DNA of 64,000 nt. Origin: an uncultured Croceitalea sp. Lineage in GTDB: Bacteria > Bacteroidota > Bacteroidia > Flavobacteriales > Flavobacteriaceae. Position 1 is the first letter of the stretch. The number at the start of each line of letters is the position of its first letter. The stretch covers positions 806,001-870,000 of the forward strand of contig CANLXH010000001.1 in assembly GCA_947495075.1 (NCBI GenBank), written 5' to 3'. A program made the position numbers and the translations under genes. The notes beneath the pieces were generated by a model. That model saw nothing but the letters and a program-made list of their open reading frames with translations, ran no database searches and had not been told where the DNA came from. Shown piece by piece: positions 16,749 to 26,190 of the stretch.

Positions 16749-18104
16749 TTAAAGCTCTAGTTTTGATTGTTCCTCTTCAATTTCAAAATCATCTTCTTCT
16801 GCTCGTTTTAAAATGGGTTCAGGTATAGATTTTTTAGCTTTAGCCCCCATCTTCTTAAGTTTTTCTATGCTAGTGACTATATTCCCTCGTCCTTCCACCA
16901 ACTTATTCATAGCACCTCGATATTCCGTTTTGGCCTCATCCATTTTCTTGCCAACCTTAGTTAAGTCAGTCACGAAACCTTCAAATTTGTCATAAAGCGC
17001 ACCAGCTTGGCGTGCAATTTCGATGGCATTCTTTTGTTGTTTTTCATTATTCCACATGGTGTCTATAGTCCTTAATGTAGCGAGTAGGGTAGACGGGGTA
17101 ACGATAACTATATTTTGTTCAAATGCTTTATTGTATAAAGAACTATCTTGATTTATAGCAACGGCAAAGGCAGGTTCTATAGGCACAAAAAGAAGTACAA
17201 AATCTGGACTTTCCATTTCATATAAATCCTCATATTTCTTTCCAGATAATTGTTCTACGTGTTTTCTAAGGGAATTGATATGGTCCTTTAAGTGCTTTTC
17301 TTTTAGTTCTTCTTCTGCATTTACATAGCGTTCATAATCTGTTAAAGACACTTTAGAATCTACAACCATTTTTTTACCATCTGGAAGATGAATGATAACA
17401 TCTGGCAGTACCCTAGTGCCATCTTCTAGTGTAAAACTTTGCTGCACACTATATTCACGGTCTTTTTCTAATCCAGATTTTTCTAAAACACGCTCTAAGA
17501 CTAACTCGCCCCAATTTCCTTGCATTTTGCTATCACCTTTTAATGCTTTAGTTAGGTTTTCAGCTTCTTGGGTTATTTTAAGGTTCTGATTTTGAAGATT
17601 TAATAATTGCTCCTTTAAAGCTGAATGAATACTGATATTCTCTTTTTGAGTAGCTTCTACTTTCTTTTCAAACAATTGAATTTTCTCTTGGAGCGGACTT
17701 AAAATCTGTTTTATATTTTTCTGATTTTGTTCCGTGAACTTATTGCTTTTTTCTTCTAGAATTTTGTTGGCTAAGTTTTCAAACTCTTTAGTAAACTTTT
17801 CTTGCAGCTTTTCTACCTCTTCTTTTTGTTCTGCATTTACACGTTGTAAATTTTCATTTACCGCTTCTAAACGCACATAGTTTTGCCCAAGACTTTCTTT
17901 TTCGGATTGTAACCGTCTTTTTTCTTCATTTTCAACTAGTAGTTTTTCATTTATTGAAGAAATAGAGGTGTTTAATTGCTTGTTTTCAGCTTCTAGTTCG
18001 CTTTGACTAGACTTGGTTTTTAAACGTTGAATGTATATGCCAATAAAAACGCCAATGGCGATTGAAATTAACCCAATTAAAATATAAATCAACTCGGTAT
18101 TCAT
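16749..18104 (-). CDS. rmuC: DNA recombination protein RmuC
   Basis: A 451-residue protein with an N-terminal membrane helix (residues 4-26), a long coiled coil (about 30-190) and the RmuC nuclease-like domain. That domain includes the GNWGELVLERVLEKSGL and DVIIHLPDGKKMVVDSKVSL segments, the latter with conserved acidic and Lys residues as in restriction-endonuclease-like folds. RmuC limits DNA inversions at short inverted repeats. TATCTTTA upstream (complement of 18123-18130) is a one-mismatch -7 element. It heads a likely three-gene operon. Confidence 0.92.
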   Translation of the reverse strand: MNTELIYILIGLISIAIGVFIGIYIQRLKTKSSQSELEAENKQLNTSISSINEKLLVENEEKRRLQSEKESLGQNYVRLEAVNENLQRVNAEQKEEVEKLQEKFTKEFENLANKILEEKSNKFTEQNQKNIKQILSPLQEKIQLFEKKVEATQKENISIHSALKEQLLNLQNQNLKITQEAENLTKALKGDSKMQGNWGELVLERVLEKSGLEKDREYSVQQSFTLEDGTRVLPDVIIHLPDGKKMVVDSKVSLTDYERYVNAEEELKEKHLKDHINSLRKHVEQLSGKKYEDLYEMESPDFVLLFVPIEPAFAVAINQDSSLYNKAFEQNIVIVTPSTLLATLRTIDTMWNNEKQQKNAIEIARQAGALYDKFEGFVTDLTKVGKKMDEAKTEYRGAMNKLVEGRGNIVTSIEKLKKMGAKAKKSIPEPILKRAEEDDFEIEEEQSKLEL

Positions 18105-18164
18105 ATAGTTTTAATCTAATGATAAAGATACGTGAATATTGCTTTTAAGAAAGTATAAAGAAAT

Positions 18165-18941
18165 CTACTTATTAACCTTAAAAGTGCCTGTTTTTACATC
18201 AAATTTGACCATTTCTGACGGGAAAAGAGTATTGAAACAACCTTCTTTGATTAACTCACATGGCGGAGCAAATGGATTTTCTTGACCATCTAGAATCAAA
18301 ATTTTATCGCATAATTGTATCGCTAAATCAATTTCATGAGTGGTAAATAGTATGGTCTTACTGTATTGGTGCGCTAGTTGTTGTAGCAGCTTTAAGATTT
18401 GAACTTTATGATATAAGTCTAGATGAGTAGTAGGTTCATCTAAGAGAATAAGAGGTGTGTCTTGCGCCATTGCTCTGGCAATTAATACGCGTTGTAATTG
18501 CCCATCGCTTAATTCATGACATTTTTTACCGGTGAATTCCTCCAATTCAAAATTTTGGATGCTTTCAACAATGTACTTTTTATCAGCAGTAGTAAGACTT
18601 CCCAGCCAATTGGTATAGGGTTGTCTGCCAAGTGTAATTAATTCTTTAACGGTAAGGTTTTTAGAGGCAATAGGTTCAGTAAGCACAATACTGGTCTGTT
18701 TTGCGAAATCTGATGGATTATAATTTTCAAGAAGTTGTTTTTCAACTAGAATTTCTCCAGATAATTTTGGCTGTAATTTTCCTAAAGTTCTAAGAAGTGT
18801 CGACTTTCCTATCCCGTTGACACCAATTATAGCACATAGTTCTTTGGGTTGAAGTTCAAAATTAATATTCTCCGCAACAGCATAATTCTTATACCCAATG
18901 GATAAACTTTTTACTTCGATAGTTGTTTTTTGTTCTTCCAT
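18165..18941 (-). CDS. ABC transporter ATP-binding protein (BtuD/FecE type)
   Basis: A 258-residue cytoplasmic ATPase subunit. It has Walker A GVNGIGKST (residues 40-48), a Q-loop region, the ABC signature LSDGQLQRV, Walker B LILLDEPTTHLD and the switch His in LFTTHEIDLA. Sequence type and gene order match importers for vitamin B12 or iron-siderophores. It overlaps the permease stop by one base, so it is translated from the same message. Corrinoid specificity is inferred from the nearby cobalamin riboswitch and receptor. An iron-siderophore role cannot be excluded. Confidence 0.9.
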   Translation of the reverse strand: MEEQKTTIEVKSLSIGYKNYAVAENINFELQPKELCAIIGVNGIGKSTLLRTLGKLQPKLSGEILVEKQLLENYNPSDFAKQTSIVLTEPIASKNLTVKELITLGRQPYTNWLGSLTTADKKYIVESIQNFELEEFTGKKCHELSDGQLQRVLIARAMAQDTPLILLDEPTTHLDLYHKVQILKLLQQLAHQYSKTILFTTHEIDLAIQLCDKILILDGQENPFAPPCELIKEGCFNTLFPSEMVKFDVKTGTFKVNK

Positions 18942-19978
18942 TAGAAAAGTAGTTTTCGTTTTCTAACCAATAACCAAATTACTACTGGCGCTCCTATTAA
19001 AGAAGTTATAGCATTTATGGGTAAAACACTGGCAGAGTTGGGTAGCTGCGCAATAGTATCACATAATAACATTAAAATAGCACCATATAGGAATACAGCT
19101 GGCACTAATATCTTATGCTCCATGGTATTAAATAACTGTCTTGTAAGATGTGGTACTGCTAATCCTACAAAAGCAATAGGGCCAGCAAAAGCCGTTATAG
19201 AACCTGCAAGCAATCCCGTTGCGATAATAATAAGTAATCTGGACTTCTTTAAGGATACTCCTAGACTTTGTGCATAATTTTCACCCAATAGAAAAGCGTT
19301 CAACTTTTTTATGGAAAACACGCTCAACAATACTCCTATAAAGATAATACTCGCTAAAAGAATTAGTTGGTTCCATGAAAGATTGCCTACACTGCCATAA
19401 GACCAAAAAATAAAACGTTGTAATTGTTCGGCATCTGAAAAATATGCCAGTACACTTACTATGGCAGAAGTAACACTGCCAAACATTAACCCTATAATAA
19501 GCAAAGCCATTGTATCTCTAACACGATTGGCAACAATCATAACTATTAATAGTACTAAGAAACTCCCTAAACTCGCAGCTATAACTAAGGACACATCATT
19601 TAAAAATCCAAAGACTACAAATCCACTTAAAAGAGAAGACCCTAAAAGCAATAATGCGGCTCCCAAACTTGCACCAGAACTTATGCCTAAGACAAAAGGT
19701 CCAGCTAATGGGTTTCTAAACAAAGTTTGCATTAGTAAACCACTTAGTGCCAGTCCACCACCTACTAGGATTGCTGTAAACGCTTTTGGAATCCTATAAT
19801 TCCAAATAATATATTTCCAAGAGTCAACAGGGACTTCACCGTTAAATAGAGCAGAAAAAGTAAACTTTATTGGAATATTTACAGAACCAGAACTAATGTT
19901 CAAAAACCAAGTAAATAGCAAAACCCCTAGTAATAGTATAAATGAAAACCGATATGATTTTGCCTTACCCTGCATCAT
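18941..19978 (-). CDS. FecCD/BtuC-family ABC transporter permease
   Basis: A 345-residue polytopic inner-membrane protein with about ten hydrophobic segments. It carries the FecCD-family landmarks: GLALSGLLMQTLFRNPLAGP near residue 75, and GPIAFVGLAVPHLTR near 265, the coupling region that contacts the ATPase. It carries substrate from the periplasmic binding protein across the inner membrane. It lies between the binding-protein gene (165-base gap with a hairpin) and the ATPase gene (1-base overlap). Substrate inference is as for the ATPase. Confidence 0.92.
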   Translation of the reverse strand: MMQGKAKSYRFSFILLLGVLLFTWFLNISSGSVNIPIKFTFSALFNGEVPVDSWKYIIWNYRIPKAFTAILVGGGLALSGLLMQTLFRNPLAGPFVLGISSGASLGAALLLLGSSLLSGFVVFGFLNDVSLVIAASLGSFLVLLIVMIVANRVRDTMALLIIGLMFGSVTSAIVSVLAYFSDAEQLQRFIFWSYGSVGNLSWNQLILLASIIFIGVLLSVFSIKKLNAFLLGENYAQSLGVSLKKSRLLIIIATGLLAGSITAFAGPIAFVGLAVPHLTRQLFNTMEHKILVPAVFLYGAILMLLCDTIAQLPNSASVLPINAITSLIGAPVVIWLLVRKRKLLF

Positions 19979-20032
19979 GTATTAGAACTTTGTGATGAGT
20001 GTTCAAAATACAATAAAATAGAACTTTTTCTG

Positions 20033-20063
20033 CTACTTAGTATAGCGCAGCTATGGTAAGTAG
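20033..20063. repeat. Two-part inverted repeat between binding-protein and permease genes
   Basis: CTACTTA (20033-20039) pairs with TAAGTAG (20057-20063), and inside it ATAGC (20042-20046) pairs with GCTAT (20050-20054) over a 3-base loop. There is no T run on either strand, so it is not a standard terminator. It may be an RNA processing or stability element within the operon. Confidence 0.55.
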
Positions 20064-20143
20064 TAAAAATGAAATAAGATATTCTATTTTGAAGTAGTAT
20101 GGACACGGAATAGATTTTCTAATATATTATGCGGGGTCTAGCA

Positions 20144-21301
20144 TTACTGCAAAGGTGTAAAAAAGTAGGGACTGTGATTAGGTAATAAATCCGGATGAAA
20201 AATGTGAACCATATCTTTTAAAACTAAATCAGGTCTTTGTGGCGCTAATTCATAAAATAAAAGACCACCAGTTGGCCCTTTAGTTGCTGAAAAGGTAAAT
20301 ATTTTTTTATCCTTGAATGCCTTAAACTGCTGGTAGTGCGAATTGGACTCTTCCATTTCCGTATAACCTGTGAATTGCGATGGGGAAATCCAAAAATCGG
20401 CATCTTTCCCCTTTTCTAGAACACTTTCAAGACTTAACGATAGACTACCGGTACCTTGGCTCTTTTGCCATAAATAATTCACATTAGCATCAGCTAAAAA
20501 TTGCGCCGCCCAACTTTCTCCAGCAGGCAAATACCAAACATCTTTATACAAAGCGCCACTTAAAACCGTAGGCCTATGAATTGCTTTTTCACTTAATGTT
20601 CTAACCCGTTCATATTCTGAAACGATGTTGCCAAAAATACTATCAGCTTCTTTTTCCTTATTCAAAAGAACACCAAAGAACTTAATCCATTCAGCCTTCC
20701 CAAGTGGTGTTTTTTCGTTCCAATCGCCATTAAAGACAACTGGGATGTTTGCTTTTTGTATTACTTCATAGGTGCTATTCTGATTATTAATACCAAACCC
20801 TACAATCAAATCGGGAGCTAACTCCAAAACCATTTCAGTGTTTAGACTCTCATTGGTGCCTAATTCTTTTATTTTTCGTTCCGCAATCAACTTTCTTGCA
20901 GGCATAGAGGAAATATATTTAGTATTAGGAAAACCTACTACCTTATTAAGCCCACCAAGAACTTCTACGGCAGGGATATGGGTGGTGGAAGTAATCACAA
21001 AATCTTTGATGGGAGTAGCTATGACAGCGTCATAGGTGTCTTTTGGATAGGTGATTGATGCTAATTTTTCTTGTGGGATAAAAGCGTAGGAGTATCCTTT
21101 ACTTGCTCCTGGCCAAGGTTCTATAACTTTAACCACTGTATATTCTGAATTATGTTGGATTGAGAATCCAGCGGCATATTCTACGGCTGATTTATTGATT
21201 ACTTGGCTAACAGGAATTTCTTTCTTCTTTTCAACGCAGCTTAAAATTAAAGTAGCGACACCTACAAACAAAAAGCGAAGATTATAGTTTTTTGATTTCA
21301 T
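20144..21301 (-). CDS. Periplasmic substrate-binding lipoprotein of ABC importer (BtuF-like)
   Basis: A 385-residue protein if started at the ATG at 21301. It then begins with a clean lipoprotein signal (MKSKNYNLRFLF...ILSC, lipidated Cys near residue 22). The frame stays open a further 153 bases upstream, but that part is antisense to the cobalamin riboswitch and is not coding. The mature part is a helical-backbone binding protein with the GGLNKVVGFPNTKYIS, ELAPDLIVGFG and LPAGESWAAQFLADANVNYLW segments. It would capture corrinoid (or a siderophore) and deliver it to the downstream permease. Confidence 0.88.
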   Translation of the reverse strand: MKSKNYNLRFLFVGVATLILSCVEKKKEIPVSQVINKSAVEYAAGFSIQHNSEYTVVKVIEPWPGASKGYSYAFIPQEKLASITYPKDTYDAVIATPIKDFVITSTTHIPAVEVLGGLNKVVGFPNTKYISSMPARKLIAERKIKELGTNESLNTEMVLELAPDLIVGFGINNQNSTYEVIQKANIPVVFNGDWNEKTPLGKAEWIKFFGVLLNKEKEADSIFGNIVSEYERVRTLSEKAIHRPTVLSGALYKDVWYLPAGESWAAQFLADANVNYLWQKSQGTGSLSLSLESVLEKGKDADFWISPSQFTGYTEMEESNSHYQQFKAFKDKKIFTFSATKGPTGGLLFYELAPQRPDLVLKDMVHIFHPDLLPNHSPYFFTPLQ

Positions 21302-21394
21302 GCCTTCAAATTTAAGCTTATTTGAGTTTGATAGAAAAGAGTTAAACAGAATGATTACTTTCGCAACGAATTTTGGTTCAAATAAGAATTTTCT

Positions 21395-21577
21395 TGTTTG
21401 ATTAAAAGGGAATCCGGTGAAATACCGGAGCTGTTCCCGCAACTGTAAGTTCATGCCAAACTTGATTTGGCACCTCTTTTAGGGGAGATTGTTTTCTACA
21501 TGACCACTGTCCGCCTAAGGCGAATGGGAAGGTAAAACATTCTTGAATAAGCCAGGAGACCTGCCTAATTCAAACAA
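21395..21577 (+). promoter_or_regulatory. Cobalamin (AdoCbl-type) riboswitch
   Basis: The conserved cobalamin riboswitch blocks occur in order: GGGAATCCGGTGAAATACC and GGAGCTG at 21408-21433, TCCCGCAACTGTAAG at 21435-21449, CCACTG at 21504-21509, GGGAAGG at 21526-21532, and the B12 box GCCAGGAGACCTGCC at 21551-21565. The closing P1 stem is GTTTGATTA near 21396 with TAATTCAAAC near 21566. A following AAACTTT/AAAGTTT hairpin (21586-21606) could be part of the expression platform. It controls the TonB receptor gene 74 bases downstream. When corrinoid is plentiful, expression should fall. Confidence 0.96.
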
Positions 21578-21650
21578 TTAATGTTAAACTTTCGGGATAA
21601 AAGTTTGCGTATGGGTAACCTATCGCTTTTCCGAGCAATCCAATTTAAAA

Positions 21651-23540
21651 ATGAACAAAAAGTATGTAACGCTTTGTACTGGCCTATTGCTGGGTACAAC
21701 GCTTACTGCACAGGACAAGGATTCCATTGCAGTACAAGAATTGCAAGAAGTTGTAGTTAGTGACTCTCGTTTTCAACTAAAACGGGAGAATTCTGGTAAG
21801 ACAGTTGTGAAAATTACAGCAGAGGAACTTGAACGAAACCAAGGCAGGACCGTTGCAGAAATTATTAACTCCAAAAGTGGAATTGAAATTAATGGTAGTA
21901 GAAGTGTAGCAGGGCAAAATCTTGGTTATTTTATTCGTGGAGGTAATAACAGACAGGTTTTGGTACTTATAGATGGTATTCAAGTAAATGACCCTTCACA
22001 AATCGCCAATGATTTTGACTTAAGACTCTTAGACCTAAATACTATTGAAAGCATTGAAATTATAAAAGGAGCAGCCAGTACGCTATATGGCAATTCTGCC
22101 GCTACTGCGGTGATTAGTATTATCACAAAGAGTGCCACAGAGGACAAGATAGCATTAAGTGTAAGTTCTGTTATGGGAACTAACGCTTCCCAGAATGAAG
22201 ACAACAAAACCATATCTAATTTTAATAATGCGGTTAATTTAAATGGGACATTATCTAAATTTAGCTATGCAGTAGGTTTTGCAAATCAATTTACAGATGG
22301 ACTATCTGCAGCTTCTGGAACAAACACTGAAGAAGACCCGTTTTCTAGAATAAATACCAATATAAAGTTGGGCTATACCTTTTCAGAAAATTTCAATGTA
22401 AAGGTTTTTGGAAGTTTTGATAAGTATAATACTGCTATTGACGGCTTCCCTGCACCATTATTTCAATTTGCGGATACTAATGATGAGTCTATTTCAGAAC
22501 AACTTCGTTTTGGCGTAAGTCCGGAATTAAAATATAACAATGGTAGTATAACTATAAATGCTAGTATGACCAGTATTGATAGAGAAACCATTTCTGATTT
22601 TCATTCCCAGTTTGAATCTAAAGGCTATATCGTTGATGCATTTAACAAATATGTTTTTGATGAAAAATTATATACAATAGTAGGTTTTAACTACCAAAAG
22701 AATGAAACCCTTTTCGCTGAAGAAGTTACTTATACCAATAGTGACCCATATGTAAATGTTGTATACGTCTCTGATTTTGGTTTTAACCTTAACGCAGGAA
22801 CTCGATTAAATAATCACAGCGAGTACGGCAGTCACCTTACGTATAACTTTAACCCTTCTTACACTTTTGAATTAGGTAAAGGTTATGGTAAATTTTTGGG
22901 CTCTTACAGCACATCTTTTATAGCGCCTAGTTTGTTTCAATTGTTTGATGGTACTTTTGGAAACCAAGAGTTAAAGCCAGAAGAGAACAGAACATTAGAA
23001 GGCGGTTTTGAATGGAATCTTGGGAAGAAATTTAGATTCAGTGCGCTCTATTTTAATCGAAATGAAGAAAACACGGTGCTTTTTACAACGATAGACCCTG
23101 TAAACTTTATTTCACAATATAGAAATGCGGAAAGTGACGCAAAAGTGCAAGGGGCAGAGTTTGAAATAGTTTCTGAGTTATTTAAAGACTTCAATTTTTC
23201 TGCTAACTATACATTTACAGAGCTTAAAGAAGGTAACCGAGTGCGCTTACCCAAACATAGAGCTAATGCCACTATAAATTATGCATTATCAGATAAAACT
23301 AGTACTTCTTTAAACTACCAGTATGTTGGTAGTAGGGAGGATACTGATTTTAGCACATTTCAGAATATTGACTTGGATGCGTATTCTTTAATAGATTTTT
23401 ACTTGGGTCATCAATTTAAAAATGATAAGCTAAAGGTTTTTTTTAATGTAACTAATGTCTTTAATACAGATTATGAGGAGATTATTGGTTTTACTACTAG
23501 AGGTAGAAACTATAGCTTAGGATTAAATCTAAGCTTATAA
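21651..23540 (+). CDS. btuB: TonB-dependent outer-membrane receptor, BtuB-like
   Basis: A 629-residue outer-membrane receptor with a signal peptide (residues 1-20, ending LTAQ). A TonB-box/plug region follows (ELQEVVVSDSRFQLKRENSGKTVVKI, then plug domain to about 160), and a beta-barrel ends in the aromatic-terminated LGLNLSL. The length is that of BtuB rather than of the large siderophore or SusC receptors. The riboswitch upstream makes corrinoid uptake the best assignment. Energy comes from TonB-ExbBD encoded elsewhere. It faces away from the ABC importer genes. Confidence 0.92.
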   Translation: MNKKYVTLCTGLLLGTTLTAQDKDSIAVQELQEVVVSDSRFQLKRENSGKTVVKITAEELERNQGRTVAEIINSKSGIEINGSRSVAGQNLGYFIRGGNNRQVLVLIDGIQVNDPSQIANDFDLRLLDLNTIESIEIIKGAASTLYGNSAATAVISIITKSATEDKIALSVSSVMGTNASQNEDNKTISNFNNAVNLNGTLSKFSYAVGFANQFTDGLSAASGTNTEEDPFSRINTNIKLGYTFSENFNVKVFGSFDKYNTAIDGFPAPLFQFADTNDESISEQLRFGVSPELKYNNGSITINASMTSIDRETISDFHSQFESKGYIVDAFNKYVFDEKLYTIVGFNYQKNETLFAEEVTYTNSDPYVNVVYVSDFGFNLNAGTRLNNHSEYGSHLTYNFNPSYTFELGKGYGKFLGSYSTSFIAPSLFQLFDGTFGNQELKPEENRTLEGGFEWNLGKKFRFSALYFNRNEENTVLFTTIDPVNFISQYRNAESDAKVQGAEFEIVSELFKDFNFSANYTFTELKEGNRVRLPKHRANATINYALSDKTSTSLNYQYVGSREDTDFSTFQNIDLDAYSLIDFYLGHQFKNDKLKVFFNVTNVFNTDYEEIIGFTTRGRNYSLGLNLSL

Positions 23541-23591
23541 AAAGCGACCCCCACTATAGTGCCTGGGTTTGTTGAAGTGGGGGACGCTTTT
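23540..23591. terminator. Strong bidirectional terminator between btuB and S41 peptidase
   Basis: AAAAGCG (23540-23546) pairs with CGCTTTT (23585-23591), and CCCCCACT (23548-23555) pairs with AGTGGGGG (23576-23583). T runs follow in both directions. The two genes converge on it. Confidence 0.9.
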
Positions 23592-23595
23592 AATT

Positions 23596-25047
23596 TTATT
23601 TGAATTCTATTTTTTTGTTTAGAGTCATTAAGCCCTTTTCTTCGTAATCAAAAGTAATAATGTCATTAGCTGTATTTACAGCCCTAGATTTATTTAGAGA
23701 TTTACTGGACACCCCAGTAATTTCTTCGATAGCTTTTGCTAATAAAGGTTCTTCTACATTACCAAATGAACCAAGATTAAATACATCTTCTACTATCTCA
23801 AAATCTGGAGTAAAGCCGGCAGTATAATCAATAAAACCTACAGAATTTTCATTTCTTCCAACTAAAGGTTGAATAATCCATTTATTATCCGATGGAATCT
23901 GATCTTGAGTGGAGGGACTGTATCGATAATTATTTTCTGGTAAATCTACTAAAGAAATTGAAAATTCATTTTTACCTCTTGTAGTAGTACCAATATGAAT
24001 TACCTCTATATAGGGATCTAACCCATTTATCAATAGTTCACTTGCAGATGCAGACCTTCCAGTAGCCAAAACATAGACCCTAGTCAGATTTAAAGTATTA
24101 ACAGGAGAAATTCCAGTAGTGCTAGGAAAATAGTCCTCAAGCTGTTCTGTACTAAACCTAGATTGTAATTTAGAGTTCCAGCGTTGTCTAATAAAAAGCT
24201 CGTTGGTGTTTGTACCGTAAATCATACTTGCTAAAAGTGCAGTAGTAGCTGAATCACCGCCAGGATTATATCTTAAATCTAGTACCAATTCTGTAACTCC
24301 ATCCGCAACAAATTGCCCAAAAACATTATTTAATTCCTCTTTAAAATCTCGATTAAATCTTTGATACATTAAATAGCCAATTTTTGTACCATTAATATCT
24401 AATGTTGTTGCTAAACGGATAGGAGGCTCTAATAAATCCTCTTCCTTAGTTAATGTAATCTCTTCTGTAGTTTCGTTTACTAATCTATTTGCAACATCTA
24501 ACTCTCCTTTATTTAATGTGAAAGTATCTGCACTTAGCAATTCATTAAAATTATCAGCGGTCAATGCTTGGCCATCAATGGCGTAAAAAACATCTCCTCG
24601 CATTATTCCCTTATCAGCAGCATCCGATTCTGGAATTACATTTCGAACAAAAAGAAATAAATTGTCAGTGTTATCCGAAGATAAATCGGCTATGAATGCT
24701 TGTAGTCCATTACTTTTACGTATTCCTGAAAGTGAATTTAGTAACACTTCGAAATCCTTGTTGGTGCCACTAAATCTATCTTCATTAAATTTTAAACTAT
24801 TATAAAAATCTCCTGGATTTGGGTTACTTTGAAGATACTCTGTATACTCTTGATTAGTTGAAAATCTATCATCAGCTAAATCGGGAACATCTGCTTGCCA
24901 GAAATACCAAAAATTCATGGCTTTCCACATAAAATCTTGAACAACAACATCATCAGCTGTTGGATTTAGATTGATACCGTCATCGTCTTTATTACAAGAG
25001 ATAAATAATAAGGAAGCGCCGATAAATAAATAAATAAATTTTTTCAT
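23596..25047 (-). CDS. S41-family C-terminal-processing-type peptidase, lipoprotein
   Basis: A protein of about 483 residues starting MKKFIYLFIGASLLFISC, a lipoprotein signal with Cys18. ATG codons at 25047 and 25062 are both possible, and the longer open frame further upstream is unlikely to be coding. A PDZ-like region (around SDAADKGIMRGDVFYAIDG) precedes the S41 catalytic core: LVLDLRYNPGGDS, then RVYVLATGRSASASELLING with the nucleophilic Ser. It probably processes or degrades proteins in the periplasm or at the cell surface. It is transcribed toward btuB and stands alone. Confidence 0.88.
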   Translation of the reverse strand: MKKFIYLFIGASLLFISCNKDDDGINLNPTADDVVVQDFMWKAMNFWYFWQADVPDLADDRFSTNQEYTEYLQSNPNPGDFYNSLKFNEDRFSGTNKDFEVLLNSLSGIRKSNGLQAFIADLSSDNTDNLFLFVRNVIPESDAADKGIMRGDVFYAIDGQALTADNFNELLSADTFTLNKGELDVANRLVNETTEEITLTKEEDLLEPPIRLATTLDINGTKIGYLMYQRFNRDFKEELNNVFGQFVADGVTELVLDLRYNPGGDSATTALLASMIYGTNTNELFIRQRWNSKLQSRFSTEQLEDYFPSTTGISPVNTLNLTRVYVLATGRSASASELLINGLDPYIEVIHIGTTTRGKNEFSISLVDLPENNYRYSPSTQDQIPSDNKWIIQPLVGRNENSVGFIDYTAGFTPDFEIVEDVFNLGSFGNVEEPLLAKAIEEITGVSSKSLNKSRAVNTANDIITFDYEEKGLMTLNKKIEFK

Positions 25048-25244
25048 AGTTTCTTTTTTCATTTTCACTGCAATTAGTATTCCAAAGGCGTTACAATCAT
25101 AATACTTGTATAACAACTTTAGTTTTAAAAACCCTAATTTACTCACAACTAGAGGAAATAAAAATTAATTGTAACAAAATTCGTTATACGTCGTCTTCAT
25201 CATATAAGCAGTAAATTATAGCTTGTAACAACCTAACAACCAAA

Positions 25245-25754
25245 ATGCAACAGAAAGAGTTTTTAAACATAGTAATGCCTTTTAAAGATAAGCTGTATCG
25301 GATGGCAAAACGCTTATTGGTTTCTAGAGAGGAGGCTGAAGATGCCACGCAAGAGGTGTTGCTAAAACTCTGGTCTAAGAACGATACCATGGCTAAATAC
25401 AATAATGTAGAAGCTTTTGCCATGACAATGACAAAGAATTTTTGTTTGGATCGGTTAAAATCTAAACAAGCGAGTAATTTAAAATTAGTACATAGTAATT
25501 ATAGTGATGAACGAACATCATTACAAAAACAAATAGAAGCAGAAGATAGTGTAGACTGGGTAGAGCGAATAATGGAGGAATTACCAGAACAACAAAAATT
25601 GGTACTTCAATTAAGAGATGTTGAGCAGTATGATTTTGAAGAAATATGCGAATTATTGGATATGAAACCCACAGCGGTTCGCGTAGCGCTATCAAGAGCT
25701 AGAAAAATAGTAAGAGAAAAATTGATTGAAAAACATAACTATGGAATTGGATAA
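25245..25754 (+). CDS. ECF-type RNA polymerase sigma-70 factor
   Basis: A 169-residue protein with only regions 2 and 4. Region 2 has the core-binding EEAEDATQEVLLKLWSK motif near residues 27-43. Region 4 has the helix-turn-helix FEEICELLDMKPTAVRVALSRARKIV near 130-155. It would direct polymerase to a stress or envelope regulon. It overlaps the next gene, a one-helix membrane protein, by 14 bases and is followed by three DUF4252 genes. That is the arrangement of a sigma factor with its own target or control genes. Confidence 0.92.
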   Translation: MQQKEFLNIVMPFKDKLYRMAKRLLVSREEAEDATQEVLLKLWSKNDTMAKYNNVEAFAMTMTKNFCLDRLKSKQASNLKLVHSNYSDERTSLQKQIEAEDSVDWVERIMEELPEQQKLVLQLRDVEQYDFEEICELLDMKPTAVRVALSRARKIVREKLIEKHNYGIG

Positions 25755-26178
25755 CAACATAGAAAACTTATTAGAAAAGTACTTTGAGGCAACTACTACT
25801 GTTGCTGAGGAGGAAACATTGCGAGCGTATTTTGAACAAGAAAGTGTGGCAACACATCTTGAACAATACAGACCTATGTTCGGTTACTTTTCTAAAGCCA
25901 AAGAAGAACAGTACACCAAGCAGGTTCCATTAAACACCAGAAGAAAATTCAATTACAAATGGATTTCCGTTGCTGCAGTGGCCGTATTATTCCTTGGAAT
26001 CTATTTTGGACCTGACCAATATCAGGATTACCAAGATAAAAAGCAGGCAGAGCTTGCCTATCAACAAACAAAAGAAGCTTTAAACTTACTAGCGGTAAAT
26101 TTTGGTAAAGGCACCGAAAAAATAACGTACCTAAAAGAGTTTGAAGCGACAACATCAAAAATTTACAACGACAATTAA
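25741..26178 (+). CDS. Single-pass membrane protein, putative anti-sigma factor
   Basis: A 145-residue protein started at the ATG at 25741, overlapping the sigma gene by 14 bases. A cytoplasmic, acidic N-terminal part of about 70 residues is followed by basic residues (RRKFNYKW) and one transmembrane helix (about 77-95), then a periplasmic tail of about 50 residues. The topology and translational coupling to an ECF sigma factor argue for an anti-sigma role. No zinc-binding HxxxCxxC motif is present, so it is not a ZAS-type anti-sigma factor. Confidence 0.75.
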   Translation: MELDNNIENLLEKYFEATTTVAEEETLRAYFEQESVATHLEQYRPMFGYFSKAKEEQYTKQVPLNTRRKFNYKWISVAAVAVLFLGIYFGPDQYQDYQDKKQAELAYQQTKEALNLLAVNFGKGTEKITYLKEFEATTSKIYNDN

Positions 26179-26190
26179 AATTTAGAAAAC

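Noticed and set aside
21302-21454. N-terminal extension of the binding protein by 51 codons
   Set aside because: This DNA is antisense to the cobalamin riboswitch, and a clean lipoprotein signal begins at the ATG at 21301.
25063-25146. Longer start of the S41 peptidase
   Set aside because: It would bury the lipoprotein signal peptide inside the protein. ATGs at 25047 or 25062 are better.
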